Shown in pieces: positions 54,726 to 63,608 of a stretch of DNA of 64,000 nt. Position numbers and translations under genes: made by a program. The stretch's first letter is position 1. The number at the start of each line of letters is the position of its first letter. The stretch is taken from contig JAAVIC010000020.1 in NCBI GenBank assembly GCA_014799385.1, positions 120,085 to 184,084 on the forward strand. The letters are read 5' to 3'. The stretch comes from Oscillospiraceae bacterium (lineage in GTDB: Bacteria > Bacillota > Clostridia > Oscillospirales > Ruminococcaceae). The notes below the pieces were generated by a model, which did not search any database, was not told the DNA's origin, and saw nothing but the letters and a program-made list of their open reading frames with translations.

Positions 54726-54754
54726 TTGCATTTTCCAAAAGAATGTGGTATAAT
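54726..54754 (+). promoter_or_regulatory. SigA-like promoter TTGCAT-17-TATAAT for ftsZ
   Basis: hexamers with 17-nt spacer. Confidence 0.7.
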
Positions 54755-54808
54755 TAAAAGTAGTCTTATATTTTTCATTAAATTATAGTCCGGAGGAGTT
54801 GTAAAAAA

Positions 54809-55993
54809 ATGGCTTTTGAAATTGACAAGAACGACGATGGCTTCGATATATCAGACGATTTTCAGATGTCCACAAAGCTGATGGTGTTCGGCGTAGGCGG
54901 CGCGGGCGGTAACGCCGTGGAGCATATGGTGAACAGCGGAATCGTTGATGTGGAATATGTAATCGCCAATACCGATGTAATGGCGCTTCGTAAGAAAGAC
55001 GGCTCTAAAATGGCGCGTATCCAGATCGGGCGAAAGACCACGCACGGACAGGGCGCGGGCAACGACCCCACTCGCGGCAAGGCTTCCGCCGAGGAGAATC
55101 ACGATGAGATTGCGGAAAAGCTTGAAGGCGTTTCAATGCTGTTCATAGCTGCCGGAATGGGCGGCGGAACAGGTACGGGCGCGGCTCCCGTGGTGGCATC
55201 CATAGCGCGTGAAATGGGAATCCTCACTGTCGGAGTAGTCACAAAACCTTTTAATTGGGAGGGCGCTTTTAAGATGGAAACCGCAATAAGCGGCGTTTCC
55301 GAGATGAAAAAGTACGTTGACGCGCTGATAGTAATTCCCAATGACCGCTTAAAAGAGCTTAAGGGCGCAAAAATCACGATGAAAAACGCGTTCGCCGAGG
55401 TGGATAATATCCTCTGCAAGGCTGTTTCGGGAGTGATTCGCCTGGTTCAGGGCAATGGCTACATAAACGTTGATTTCGCGGACATCTGTATGGCTCTGCG
55501 CACCAGCGGAATCGCGCATATGGCAATCGGTCACGGCAAGGGCGACGATATGATAAACGACGCACTGGACGAGGTTCTGAACAGCCCGCTGCTTGAAACC
55601 TCTATTGATGGTGCTCGCCGCTGCTTGCTGAACATCAGCATACCCAACAGCGATTCGTTCGGATTCGATTCCTGCGAGTCGATTACGAACCTCATCGCGC
55701 AGAGAATCAACCCGAACGCGCAGTTTAAGGCGGGCTTCGAGTTTGATGATACTCTGTCTGATGACGAGATTTCGATAATCCTCATTGCGACCGATTTCGC
55801 CGAGGAGGACGAGCCTGTAAAAGTCGCGGGAATTTCCTCTTCCAACAACGAACAAAGCCAAAGCCAGAGCCAGGCTGCGTCCGTAACAGTAACGCCCACC
55901 TCCGAGGGTCTTTCGGGAAATGTCGGTTTCTCCGAGCCTAACGACATAGACGCTCTGTTGCGTAAGTTCAACCAAGGCAGAGGAATGGATTGA
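54809..55993 (+). CDS. ftsZ: cell division protein FtsZ
   Basis: VFGVGGAGGNAVEHMV, GMGGGTGTGAAPVVASIARE, C-terminal DIDALLRKF. Confidence 0.97.
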   Translation: MAFEIDKNDDGFDISDDFQMSTKLMVFGVGGAGGNAVEHMVNSGIVDVEYVIANTDVMALRKKDGSKMARIQIGRKTTHGQGAGNDPTRGKASAEENHDEIAEKLEGVSMLFIAAGMGGGTGTGAAPVVASIAREMGILTVGVVTKPFNWEGAFKMETAISGVSEMKKYVDALIVIPNDRLKELKGAKITMKNAFAEVDNILCKAVSGVIRLVQGNGYINVDFADICMALRTSGIAHMAIGHGKGDDMINDALDEVLNSPLLETSIDGARRCLLNISIPNSDSFGFDSCESITNLIAQRINPNAQFKAGFEFDDTLSDDEISIILIATDFAEEDEPVKVAGISSSNNEQSQSQSQAASVTVTPTSEGLSGNVGFSEPNDIDALLRKFNQGRGMD

Positions 55994-56029
55994 TAAGTTC
56001 ATCTAATTTGCCTAAAAGCGAACAAATCA

Positions 56030-56064
56030 AAGCCGATTGGTGTATCCTATCGGCTTTTTTGTAA
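56030..56064 (+). terminator. rho-independent terminator after ftsZ
   Basis: aaagccgattggtgtatcctatcggctttttt. Confidence 0.8.
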
Positions 56065-56134
56065 CTTTTTCCTTAAAACCTCTTGCATTTTTCACATATT
56101 TGGTATACAATATAATATGTAGGAGTGTTTTCTA

Positions 56135-56293
56135 ATACTAATTCACGATTAAAAGCAGACAAATTATTTGCGAGGATATTTTGCGTCCTGCAAGGAAGAG
56201 GACGACAGCAGGCTGACGCCTGCCTAGGACGATGACGCAGCAGGACACAAAATAGACCGCAAAGAATGTCTACTTTTAATCGGGGATTAGTAT
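56135..56293. repeat. family C palindrome copy C2 (159 bp)
   Basis: ATACTAATTCACGATTAAAAGCAGACA ... TGTCTACTTTTAATCGGGGATTAGTAT. Confidence 0.65.
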
Positions 56294-56415
56294 AATATGT
56301 CAGCCAAAGCCTATCGTTCTCTCCCGCCGAGGGCGGAGAGAACGTAGGTATACGGATTGATGTAGGAGTGTTTTCTCTTACCTTTGTTTCGTACATCAAA
56401 AAAAGGGGAATCTAA

Positions 56416-57285
56416 ATGGATAAATTTGACATCTTACTGAAATTTTACAAAAACGTTTGGTTCAGACGCGCCGTAGCGGTAATCTGCTGGCTTTATACCA
56501 TAATAATGATCTGGGTCGCGTATCTGAGCTTCGGGTACTATATCGAGTTCAACAATCCCAAGCCGCTTTTCGTGTTGTACTTGTTCATAAACGTTGCCGC
56601 AATGGGACTGATGATACTCTCCCGAAAGCAGGTAATTACGCAAATCAACGCATATGTCTTGCCGTTAGCGGTATTCGCGCTGGTAATTCTTGGATTTGGC
56701 AACTGGTATATCGTCATTCCTCCAATCGCGGTGACGGTGGTATTGTTCTTCGTAAATTCCTCAAATGAAACGCTCAAAACCGTTGTCGGCACGATGTATC
56801 TGCTGATGTATGTAATCGGTATTGTGGGCTACATTGCTTTGCAGATGTTTATGGGCACTATCACGTTCAACGGTCTGGATTTCAATATGAACACCCGCGA
56901 CAGGAGTTATGAAAAACTCTCGCCATCGGGAGAATACCGCATTGTGCGTTATCTGGAAACAAGCGGCGATCGCAAGCTCCAGCACTATTACATCGAAAAA
57001 ACAGAAGATGATATTAAGATTCCGATGGGCATATGTAAGCGTGTGTACGGCAGTTATGCTCTGAACACCGCCGCCTATACGGACACCCCCGCTGATATTG
57101 ACGCGTGGACTACCCGTAAAGTGGACGGGGTGCTTCAGGACGTGCCGGTGGTTGAGGGCAGTATCCGAGAGAATCCGTATCTCATCAAGAAAATCGAGAA
57201 AACGGAAAGTTCAAGCTCCGTAAAATCCACGCAAACAAGCACCACAGAGTCAACCGCCGCCGAATCGTCGGCTTCTGCGGAATAA
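56416..57285 (+). CDS. hypothetical multi-TM membrane protein
   Basis: several hydrophobic segments, Ser/Thr-rich C-terminus. Confidence 0.6.
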   Translation: MDKFDILLKFYKNVWFRRAVAVICWLYTIIMIWVAYLSFGYYIEFNNPKPLFVLYLFINVAAMGLMILSRKQVITQINAYVLPLAVFALVILGFGNWYIVIPPIAVTVVLFFVNSSNETLKTVVGTMYLLMYVIGIVGYIALQMFMGTITFNGLDFNMNTRDRSYEKLSPSGEYRIVRYLETSGDRKLQHYYIEKTEDDIKIPMGICKRVYGSYALNTAAYTDTPADIDAWTTRKVDGVLQDVPVVEGSIRENPYLIKKIEKTESSSSVKSTQTSTTESTAAESSASAE

Positions 57286-57303
57286 TCAAGAAGGAGAATG
57301 GTT

Positions 57304-59625
57304 ATGGATACGCTGAAGCTCGTTGGGCGCACGTCATCGGAGATAGTATCGCTGCGTTTTCCCACAACATTGCTGAATTTTTACAGCTTTGATTTGTCAT
57401 ATTTTGCCAAAGGCGCGATAGAGGTCTGCAATGAAGCTCTGAAATCGGGCACTCCCGACTATGACCGTATGATGGAGCTGAAAAACGACATCAGAATCTT
57501 GCATTGCTACATCGAGCAGCATATCCGCACAACCTACGACAAAATCATCGAGGATTGCTGGATCGATTACATCTGCCGCCGAGACAACATTGGATTAAAC
57601 ACGTTGTGGAATCGTTTTATCCGCTGTAAATCCCCGTTTGAAAAGACTATCTTTGCGCGCTTGTGCGAGCTGCGCTACCACAAGGCGATAAATGAGTGGG
57701 TCAACATTGTGCGGGTTCAGGACTATGCGAAAACCAAGTTGAATTTCATATTCACGCCTGATGTGAAATCTGTTGGGGACGCTGCGGTGCGGCGCGATTA
57801 TTTTGACCTGATGTTCAGCGTCACCGCAAAAGAACTGGGCTGCCGACTGGAGGATCTGGGTGTTACAAAGGTGTTTACCGTTGGAAGAACCCCTTCTTCG
57901 CCGTTTATGTTTCCGAATATTTCCAAGGAAATTGTCCGCCACGTATTGCAAGGATTTGATTATTCCGATGATTATTCGGACGTTGGTGATTACGGTGAGA
58001 TTTCCGATGAATTGGCAATGGACGCGTTTATGCGAATGAAACCCGGACTTCCGTCCGAACCCGCGTCCTATAACGTTTCACGCGGAAAAATGGAGATATT
58101 CTCCGGGAAGATATATATGCCGTGCAGCTTAAAAGCGGCAATCGATTTAGAGTTCGATGCGATAATCGAAAACGGCGGCTGGCTGGCTAAATGCAAGCGC
58201 TGCGGTCGGTATTTTCTCCGCGATAAGGACCATACCGAGGAGTATTGTTCACGAATTGTGGAAAGAGGGAAAACCTGCCTCGAAATTTATGAGGAGGAGA
58301 ACCCCCGCATTCGTATGACGCCCGAACTGGAGCAGAAGTGCAATGAAGTAACGGACGAGATGTATCGCCGTGTTGACGTGTCTATCAACGTCAAGGAGTA
58401 CGAGTATTGGCGTTCATATGTCGAGGCTATGAAGAACAAAGTAAACTCGGGTGAGATTCCGCCCGAGGAATTGGAAAACTTTCTCGACTATTCGCTTGTG
58501 GTAGATATTTCCAAAAGCCACCCGATCCAACAGGTGGAAAAACCCGCGCCCGATGCGCCGAAAGAGCGCGTAGTAAAGCCGTTTGTCCCGGAGCGGATAA
58601 GCCGCAGCGAGCTTGCGCCCAAACAGCCCGAACCCGAGCCTGAACCCGTTGAAAAGCACCCCGAGGGATTTTTCACGTCTCCGCTTGTTCAGCGCCGAAA
58701 GGACAGCCGACCGATTTCACATATAATCCGCAACGGTGAAAGCCGCGGTGAAACGCATGACTACAAACCCGACCCATCGGGATTTCAACCGTTTGTGCAG
58801 ACCGCCGCGCCGCCTCCTCCAAGTCCCGAAAAAACCGCTCCCAAGCCGCAGCGAAGCCCCTATGAGGATTTGAAACGTCTTGAAGAGAAGCTGGAGGAGG
58901 AGAAGCGTCTGCGCGCTCAACAGCGTGAGCAGCCCCTCTCCACAAGCGGATTTACGCCTTTTGTTGAAGAGACGGTTCGGGAATTTGAGCCGTCAGCTCC
59001 GATACCCGAACCGCCGGAGATTCCCGAGCCGCAGCCCGAGAAACCTCCCGCGCCTAAACCTAAGGTGATACGCAAAAATGCCGCGGCAATCAGCGCATAC
59101 GGAAAAATCGCCGGCGCGGCATTAACGACCGCTCCGCCAGAAATGGATGTAATCTCCGATTCGGATTTGGCGGATTTTAACAAATCTGAATCTATATACG
59201 ATGAAAAAATTGTTGAAAACGTTGAAATTCCATCGCTTGAAACCGAACTGCCCGATGCCGATCCATTCAAAAATATTGGCAGCATTTTCGATGTTTTGGA
59301 GCAGTCCGAGCGCGATATGAGCAGCGCGCGCCGCCACAAGCCGCGTGATGAAACTCCCGAACCCGTTCCCGAATGGGAGGACGTTCCCGCGCCGCCAAAG
59401 CGCGTTACGCGTGAGAACCCGCCCGAGGGATTCTGGACAGAGGAACGGCATTTGTTCCCCGAACAGGAGGTCGATGAACGAATCCCCGAGGAGCAAGAAC
59501 CGGAGCAGTCCGAGCTGGATATGCTCAAAGAGAAAAAGCACGCGAAATCCAACAAGACCAAGCGTCTGTACGATATTATAATGCGCGATGCCGAGGACAA
59601 TCCTAACTTCCGCAAAAAACCGTAA
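57304..59625 (+). CDS. DUF6076-like zinc-finger protein with long disordered Pro/Glu-rich C-terminus
   Basis: CKRCGRYFLRDKDHTEEYCSRIVERGKTC; Pro/Glu/Lys-rich tail of ~330 aa. Confidence 0.6.
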   Translation: MDTLKLVGRTSSEIVSLRFPTTLLNFYSFDLSYFAKGAIEVCNEALKSGTPDYDRMMELKNDIRILHCYIEQHIRTTYDKIIEDCWIDYICRRDNIGLNTLWNRFIRCKSPFEKTIFARLCELRYHKAINEWVNIVRVQDYAKTKLNFIFTPDVKSVGDAAVRRDYFDLMFSVTAKELGCRLEDLGVTKVFTVGRTPSSPFMFPNISKEIVRHVLQGFDYSDDYSDVGDYGEISDELAMDAFMRMKPGLPSEPASYNVSRGKMEIFSGKIYMPCSLKAAIDLEFDAIIENGGWLAKCKRCGRYFLRDKDHTEEYCSRIVERGKTCLEIYEEENPRIRMTPELEQKCNEVTDEMYRRVDVSINVKEYEYWRSYVEAMKNKVNSGEIPPEELENFLDYSLVVDISKSHPIQQVEKPAPDAPKERVVKPFVPERISRSELAPKQPEPEPEPVEKHPEGFFTSPLVQRRKDSRPISHIIRNGESRGETHDYKPDPSGFQPFVQTAAPPPPSPEKTAPKPQRSPYEDLKRLEEKLEEEKRLRAQQREQPLSTSGFTPFVEETVREFEPSAPIPEPPEIPEPQPEKPPAPKPKVIRKNAAAISAYGKIAGAALTTAPPEMDVISDSDLADFNKSESIYDEKIVENVEIPSLETELPDADPFKNIGSIFDVLEQSERDMSSARRHKPRDETPEPVPEWEDVPAPPKRVTRENPPEGFWTEERHLFPEQEVDERIPEEQEPEQSELDMLKEKKHAKSNKTKRLYDIIMRDAEDNPNFRKKP

Positions 59626-59733
59626 ACAAAAAATCGTAAAATCTTACAGATTTCTCGGAAAAATTTTTCAAATTTGTGAGAAATGCACAAAAAGACGTAA
59701 CAAAGTTTATGGATAATTTAGACAAAAGTGGGA

Positions 59734-59762
59734 TTGAAATTGTCCTGTTTTTGTAGTATAAT
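59734..59762 (+). promoter_or_regulatory. SigA-like promoter TTGAAA-17-TATAAT
   Basis: hexamers with 17-nt spacer. Confidence 0.65.
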
Positions 59763-59827
59763 ATAAGTACAAATTGGTGCGGATTGCCCGCGCTGTTTGG
59801 AAATTTTTTATGGAGGATTATTCTATT

Positions 59828-60382
59828 ATGAAGAAGATTTTTGCAGTTTCTGCTGCAGCTATCGCAGCTATGGCACTTGTTCCCACAGCAGTTTCTTTTG
59901 CAGCTGAGGAAACAGTTAAGGTAAACTTCAGCATTACAGGCACTGACCTTACCGGTTGGCATTACTATGATTTTAGCCCCAATGTTGACGGTGCGGACTT
60001 TACCGCTCTTACCGTAAACGGCAGCACCGCTACTTTCTCTGTTGATATTGCACCGGAAGAGGTTGCAACCTACGGAGTAGTACTTGTTGACAACAATGCT
60101 TGGGGCGGTACTCAAAGCGTAGATGTCAAGATTACCGGTGTTGAGGCTGCTGCAGGCGATGAGATCAATGTAACAGTTACTCTTGGCGAGGCAAATGATG
60201 AGGGCAAGCTGACTGCAACCGTTTCTGCTGCTAAGGCTGCTCCGTCCAGCACCACTCCTGATACCACTACTACTCCCGACAATGATACAAACACCGATAC
60301 CGGTGTTGAGGGCGTAGCTGCTGTTGTTGGCGTAGCTGCTGTTGCTGCCGGCGCAATGATCGTTGCAAAGAAGAGAAAGTAA
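59828..60382 (+). CDS. secreted/surface-anchored protein with C-terminal TM and basic tail
   Basis: signal peptide; Thr/Pro linker; DTGVEGVAAVVGVAAVAAGAMIVAKKRK. Confidence 0.7.
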   Translation: MKKIFAVSAAAIAAMALVPTAVSFAAEETVKVNFSITGTDLTGWHYYDFSPNVDGADFTALTVNGSTATFSVDIAPEEVATYGVVLVDNNAWGGTQSVDVKITGVEAAAGDEINVTVTLGEANDEGKLTATVSAAKAAPSSTTPDTTTTPDNDTNTDTGVEGVAAVVGVAAVAAGAMIVAKKRK

Positions 60383-60436
60383 TTTCGCTTTGAGCAACGT
60401 GGACTGAAATTCATTTCGGTTCATACATATGCAAAT

Positions 60437-60468
60437 AAACACGGGGCGTAAAGTCCCGTGTTTTTTAT
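60437..60468 (+). terminator. rho-independent terminator
   Basis: acacggggcgtaaagtcccgtgtttttt. Confidence 0.8.
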
Positions 60469-60517
60469 TTTGTGCGGAGTTCTTAAAATCGGGAACTCCG
60501 CATATTTATTTACAGAA

Positions 60518-60552
60518 AGAAAAAGCACCGAACGAGTCGGTGCTTGTGAGTT
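60518..60552 (-). terminator. terminator for AbrB-family gene
   Basis: minus strand agcaccgactcgttcggtgctttttctttc. Confidence 0.7.
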
Positions 60553-60839
60553 TAATTGTTTGCAACGGTTGAATCCGCCGGCGTCTTGTCTTTTTCTTTT
60601 AGCGACATCAGCTCAGCCAAACAACTGCTGCAGATGTTGCGATTCTTGAATACCGTCACATCGCTTGCGTTAGAACAGAAACAGCAAGCAGGCGAGTACT
60701 TCTTAAGAATGATGTGGTCGTCCTCGACATAAATCTCCAGACTATCCTTATCATTGATATCCAAGTTTCTCCTAAGCTCAATCGGAATGACAACCCTTCC
60801 AAGATGATCCACTGTTCTGACAATACCCGTAGCTTTCAT
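60552..60839 (-). CDS. AbrB/SpoVT-family regulator with C-terminal CxxC zinc ribbon
   Basis: MKATGIVRTVDHLGRVVIPIELRRNLDINDKDSLEIYVEDDHIILKKY; CCFC..CSSC. Confidence 0.85.
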   Translation of the reverse strand: MKATGIVRTVDHLGRVVIPIELRRNLDINDKDSLEIYVEDDHIILKKYSPACCFCSNASDVTVFKNRNICSSCLAELMSLKEKDKTPADSTVANN

Positions 60840-61020
60840 AAAAAAACACCTCCATACAAACTTCGACAAACAAATTAACAATTCTTTGCTCTTTTCTATA
60901 TTATACCACAATATGTCAAATTTGTCAATATTTTTTATTCTCATCTTTGCGGGTTTGTGAGATTTATCACAAATTTTTACAAAAACTTCCTTAAATAGGA
61001 TTCGTTGGTAGGTGAATTTA

Positions 61021-61605
61021 ATGAAAATTTTGCTGATTGTAATTCCTGTTGTCTCACTGATATTTGCGATAGTGAATGGAAGAATTTCGGAGATGTCTGC
61101 GGGAATTTTGGATAAATCAGGCGAAGCGGTGGAACTTGTAATTTCTCTGTGTGGAATAATGTGCTTTTGGTGCGGAATAATGCGCGTTGCCGAACGTGCG
61201 GGATTAATGGAGAAATTGGCGAAATTGCTCAAACCGATTGTGAACTTTCTGTTCAAATCTACTAAAAACAATGCAAAAGCTGCCGCACTTATCACCGCAA
61301 ACCTTGCCGCGAATATTCTCGGGTTGGGGAATGCCTCCACGCCGTTGGGAATCGCTGCAATGAGGGAGCTGTCGAACGGCTCGTACAGCGCATCGGACGA
61401 TATGATACTGCTTGCCGTGATGAATACCGCCAGTTTACAGATAATTCCAACCACGGCGGCGGCTTTGCGAGCCGCAAACGGTGTAACCAAACCATTGGAC
61501 ATACTTCCGTGCGTGTGGATAGTGTCCGTCTATGCCGCTGCAATCGCAATAATTTCCGCAAAGGTAATGGGAAAATTTTCGCGAAAGCGTGATAAGAGTG
61601 AATAA
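61021..61605 (+). CDS. spmA: spore maturation protein A
   Basis: nucleoside-recognition (Gate) type; ANLAANILGLGNASTPLGIAAMREL. Confidence 0.9.
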   Translation: MKILLIVIPVVSLIFAIVNGRISEMSAGILDKSGEAVELVISLCGIMCFWCGIMRVAERAGLMEKLAKLLKPIVNFLFKSTKNNAKAAALITANLAANILGLGNASTPLGIAAMRELSNGSYSASDDMILLAVMNTASLQIIPTTAAALRAANGVTKPLDILPCVWIVSVYAAAIAIISAKVMGKFSRKRDKSE

Positions 61606-62122
61606 CTTTACGGACTACATAATCCCGCTGTTGACGGTGGGAGTGCTCGTCTACGCGGCAATCAAGCGCGTGGACGTGTTTGACGCGTTCTGCGAGGGCG
61701 CGGCCGAGGGGCTGAAAACCTGCGTAGACATTCTGCCCGCGTTGGTTCTGCTGTTGGTGTGCATCGGAATGTTCCGCGCAAGCGGAGCGGTGGAAACGCT
61801 CACCGCGTTTCTGAAGCCTATTTGCTCCGCTGTCGGATTCCCAAGCGAGGCTACGCCATTGGTGATTTTGCGACCGTTTTCGGGGAGCGGCGCGATGGCG
61901 GTCTATAACGAAATAGCCGCGTCAACAGGCGCGGACAGCTTTGCGGAGCGCGTTGCGGCGGTGCTTATCGGCTCGTCCGAAACTACGTTCTACACCATCG
62001 CCGTGTACTTCTCAGCGGTTAAGGTGAAAAAGACGCGCTATGCTGTTCCGGCGGCTCTGACAGCCGATTTGACCGCGTGGATAGTCTGCGGAGCAATTGT
62101 GTTTGCTTTTTTTGGAGGGTGA
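61598..62122 (+). CDS. spmB: spore maturation protein B
   Basis: FDAFCEGAAEGLKTCVDILPALVLLLVCIGMFRASGA; RPFSGSGAMAVYNEI. Confidence 0.9.
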   Translation: MNNFTDYIIPLLTVGVLVYAAIKRVDVFDAFCEGAAEGLKTCVDILPALVLLLVCIGMFRASGAVETLTAFLKPICSAVGFPSEATPLVILRPFSGSGAMAVYNEIAASTGADSFAERVAAVLIGSSETTFYTIAVYFSAVKVKKTRYAVPAALTADLTAWIVCGAIVFAFFGG

Positions 62123-62123
62123 T

Positions 62124-62381
62124 ATGGGTAAATTGGATATATTTGGAAACCAAGCAAAATCACCGAACCGCGCATTTGCGGCGCGATTGGACGAGGTTTG
62201 CGGCAGTCTGCGCGCGATCCGCGCGAGCTTCAACATCGTCACCGACCCCGCCGCGATAGACGCGCTTATCTACCGCGAAAACGCGATAATGTGCGAATTT
62301 GCTGCGCTTCTCCATGAGGCAAAATCGAAAAACATCAGGCTTGAAATTTACGAACGCGAAAATAATTTCCGAAGATTCTGA
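62124..62381 (+). CDS. small hypothetical protein
   Basis: 85 aa; immediately downstream of spmB. Confidence 0.5.
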   Translation: MGKLDIFGNQAKSPNRAFAARLDEVCGSLRAIRASFNIVTDPAAIDALIYRENAIMCEFAALLHEAKSKNIRLEIYERENNFRRF

Positions 62382-62455
62382 ATATATTTCGGAAATCCGC
62401 GCAAAATATGTTTGCGGCAGAAAGAACCGCAATAGTTTACAGGAGGAATTTGAAA

Positions 62456-62539
62456 ATGTCTAATCAGAATAACCAGAACCAGCAGAATCAGCAGAACGAG
62501 AGCCAGCAGAGCGAGCAGAACAAGCAGAACAAGCGCTGA
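62456..62539 (+). CDS. 27-aa Gln/Asn-rich microprotein MSNQNNQNQQNQQNESQQSEQNKQNKR
   Basis: consensus-like SD AGGAGG upstream of ATG, stop TGA, followed by a GC-rich terminator-like hairpin; absent from the supplied ORF track. Confidence 0.6.
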   Translation: MSNQNNQNQQNQQNESQQSEQNKQNKR

Positions 62540-62596
62540 GTCTTAGCCGGGCGAAGAAAATCTTCCCCGGCTTTACATATTTTTTTCAAAAACCCC

Positions 62597-62625
62597 TTGA
62601 CAAATTTCGAGAAGTGTGGTATAAT
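62597..62625 (+). promoter_or_regulatory. SigA-like promoter TTGACA-17-TATAAT upstream of tRNA-Ser
   Basis: hexamers with 17-nt spacer. Confidence 0.75.
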
Positions 62626-62748
62626 AATAAAGTCGACTGGTTGTGTTGAGTGCAAGTAAGACGAGCTATGATGATTAAGGTCTTGGACGGCGTTAGTCTG
62701 AGCATGACAGGTGACAGATACCAATTTAATACCAAAAGTATGACTAAT

Positions 62749-62840
62749 GGAAAGATGGCTGAGTTGGTCTAAAGCGCACGATTGGAAATCGTGTAACGGC
62801 TAATACCCGTTCAAGGGTTCGAATCCCTTTCTTTCCGCCA
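62749..62840 (+). tRNA. tRNA-Ser (anticodon GGA), CCA encoded
   Basis: GGAAAGA/TCTTTCC acceptor, CACGA-TTGGAAA-TCGTG anticodon arm, long variable arm, GCCA end. Confidence 0.95.
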
Positions 62841-63048
62841 GCAATGAGAAATTCCCTCGCGCTTCGCGCGAGGGAATTTCTCATTGACTAAAGGCTTTGG
62901 TCTACGCTGTTTCGCGTCTTGACCTCAGCTCTTTAGTAGCGCACTTTTCCTTTGCGGACTCCGTCCGCAATTTCGCTTCGCGAAACCGGAAAAACTGCGC
63001 GGAGTTGCTTTTCTCTTATAAAAATCTATTTGGTCACAACATCACATA
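62841..63048 (+). repeat. family D tRNA-trailing element, copy D2
   Basis: gcaatgagaaattccctcgcgcttcgcgcgagggaatttctcattg hairpin; shares tttgcggactccgtccgcaatttcgcttcgcgaaaccggaaaaa and tataaaaatctatttggtcac with D1. Confidence 0.75.
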
Positions 63049-63121
63049 ATAACGATTAAAGAAATCGACTTTTTGTCATATTGGATTACAGATAAGAACA
63101 TACTTTATTGGAGGGATTATA

Positions 63122-63580
63122 ATGAATGAATTTCTGGAATGGCTGAAAGAGAACAAAATCAATATTAACGGAAAATATAGAGGAAAACGGTGGGGTTCGG
63201 TAAACAAATCGGATAACGGTGATTGGCATATTCGCGTATGCGTTCAATATGACGAATATTTAGAACCCGTTTTATTAAATGAATCTGCTGCAATGCAAGA
63301 GTTAGTCAAAATGCGCACAGGGCATGAAGGATGCGGCAGATGTATAGACGGTAAATGCGCTTTTACCGGTTTTGATTTGGTAAATCCAACCGACGAGCAG
63401 ATTGAGTTAGCGAAAAGGTTAATTAAATTCAGGATCAATGCTATTAAAAACGGAAGAATACCGAAATGCAGTTATATAAAAATATCGAAACAAGGTGAAG
63501 CAATCGAACCATGTGCTGTATGTAAGGTATGTGATCCCAAATGCAAGGCGATGAAAAAATACTATGGCTTGTTTGAATAA
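63122..63580 (+). CDS. Cys-rich hypothetical protein
   Basis: 152 aa; GCGRCIDGKC and CAVCKVCDPKC clusters. Confidence 0.6.
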   Translation: MNEFLEWLKENKININGKYRGKRWGSVNKSDNGDWHIRVCVQYDEYLEPVLLNESAAMQELVKMRTGHEGCGRCIDGKCAFTGFDLVNPTDEQIELAKRLIKFRINAIKNGRIPKCSYIKISKQGEAIEPCAVCKVCDPKCKAMKKYYGLFE

Positions 63581-63608
63581 CGGAAATCTTTTTTATCAAC
63601 GTTTCACA

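Noticed and set aside
59828-60382. Canonical LPXTG sortase substrate
   Set aside because: C-terminus has DTG-VEG plus a hydrophobic stretch and KKRK but no clear LPXTG; reported only as a probable surface protein.
62626-62748. Extra RNA gene between the promoter and tRNA-Ser
   Set aside because: No convincing cloverleaf or known ncRNA fold could be drawn by hand; insufficient evidence.
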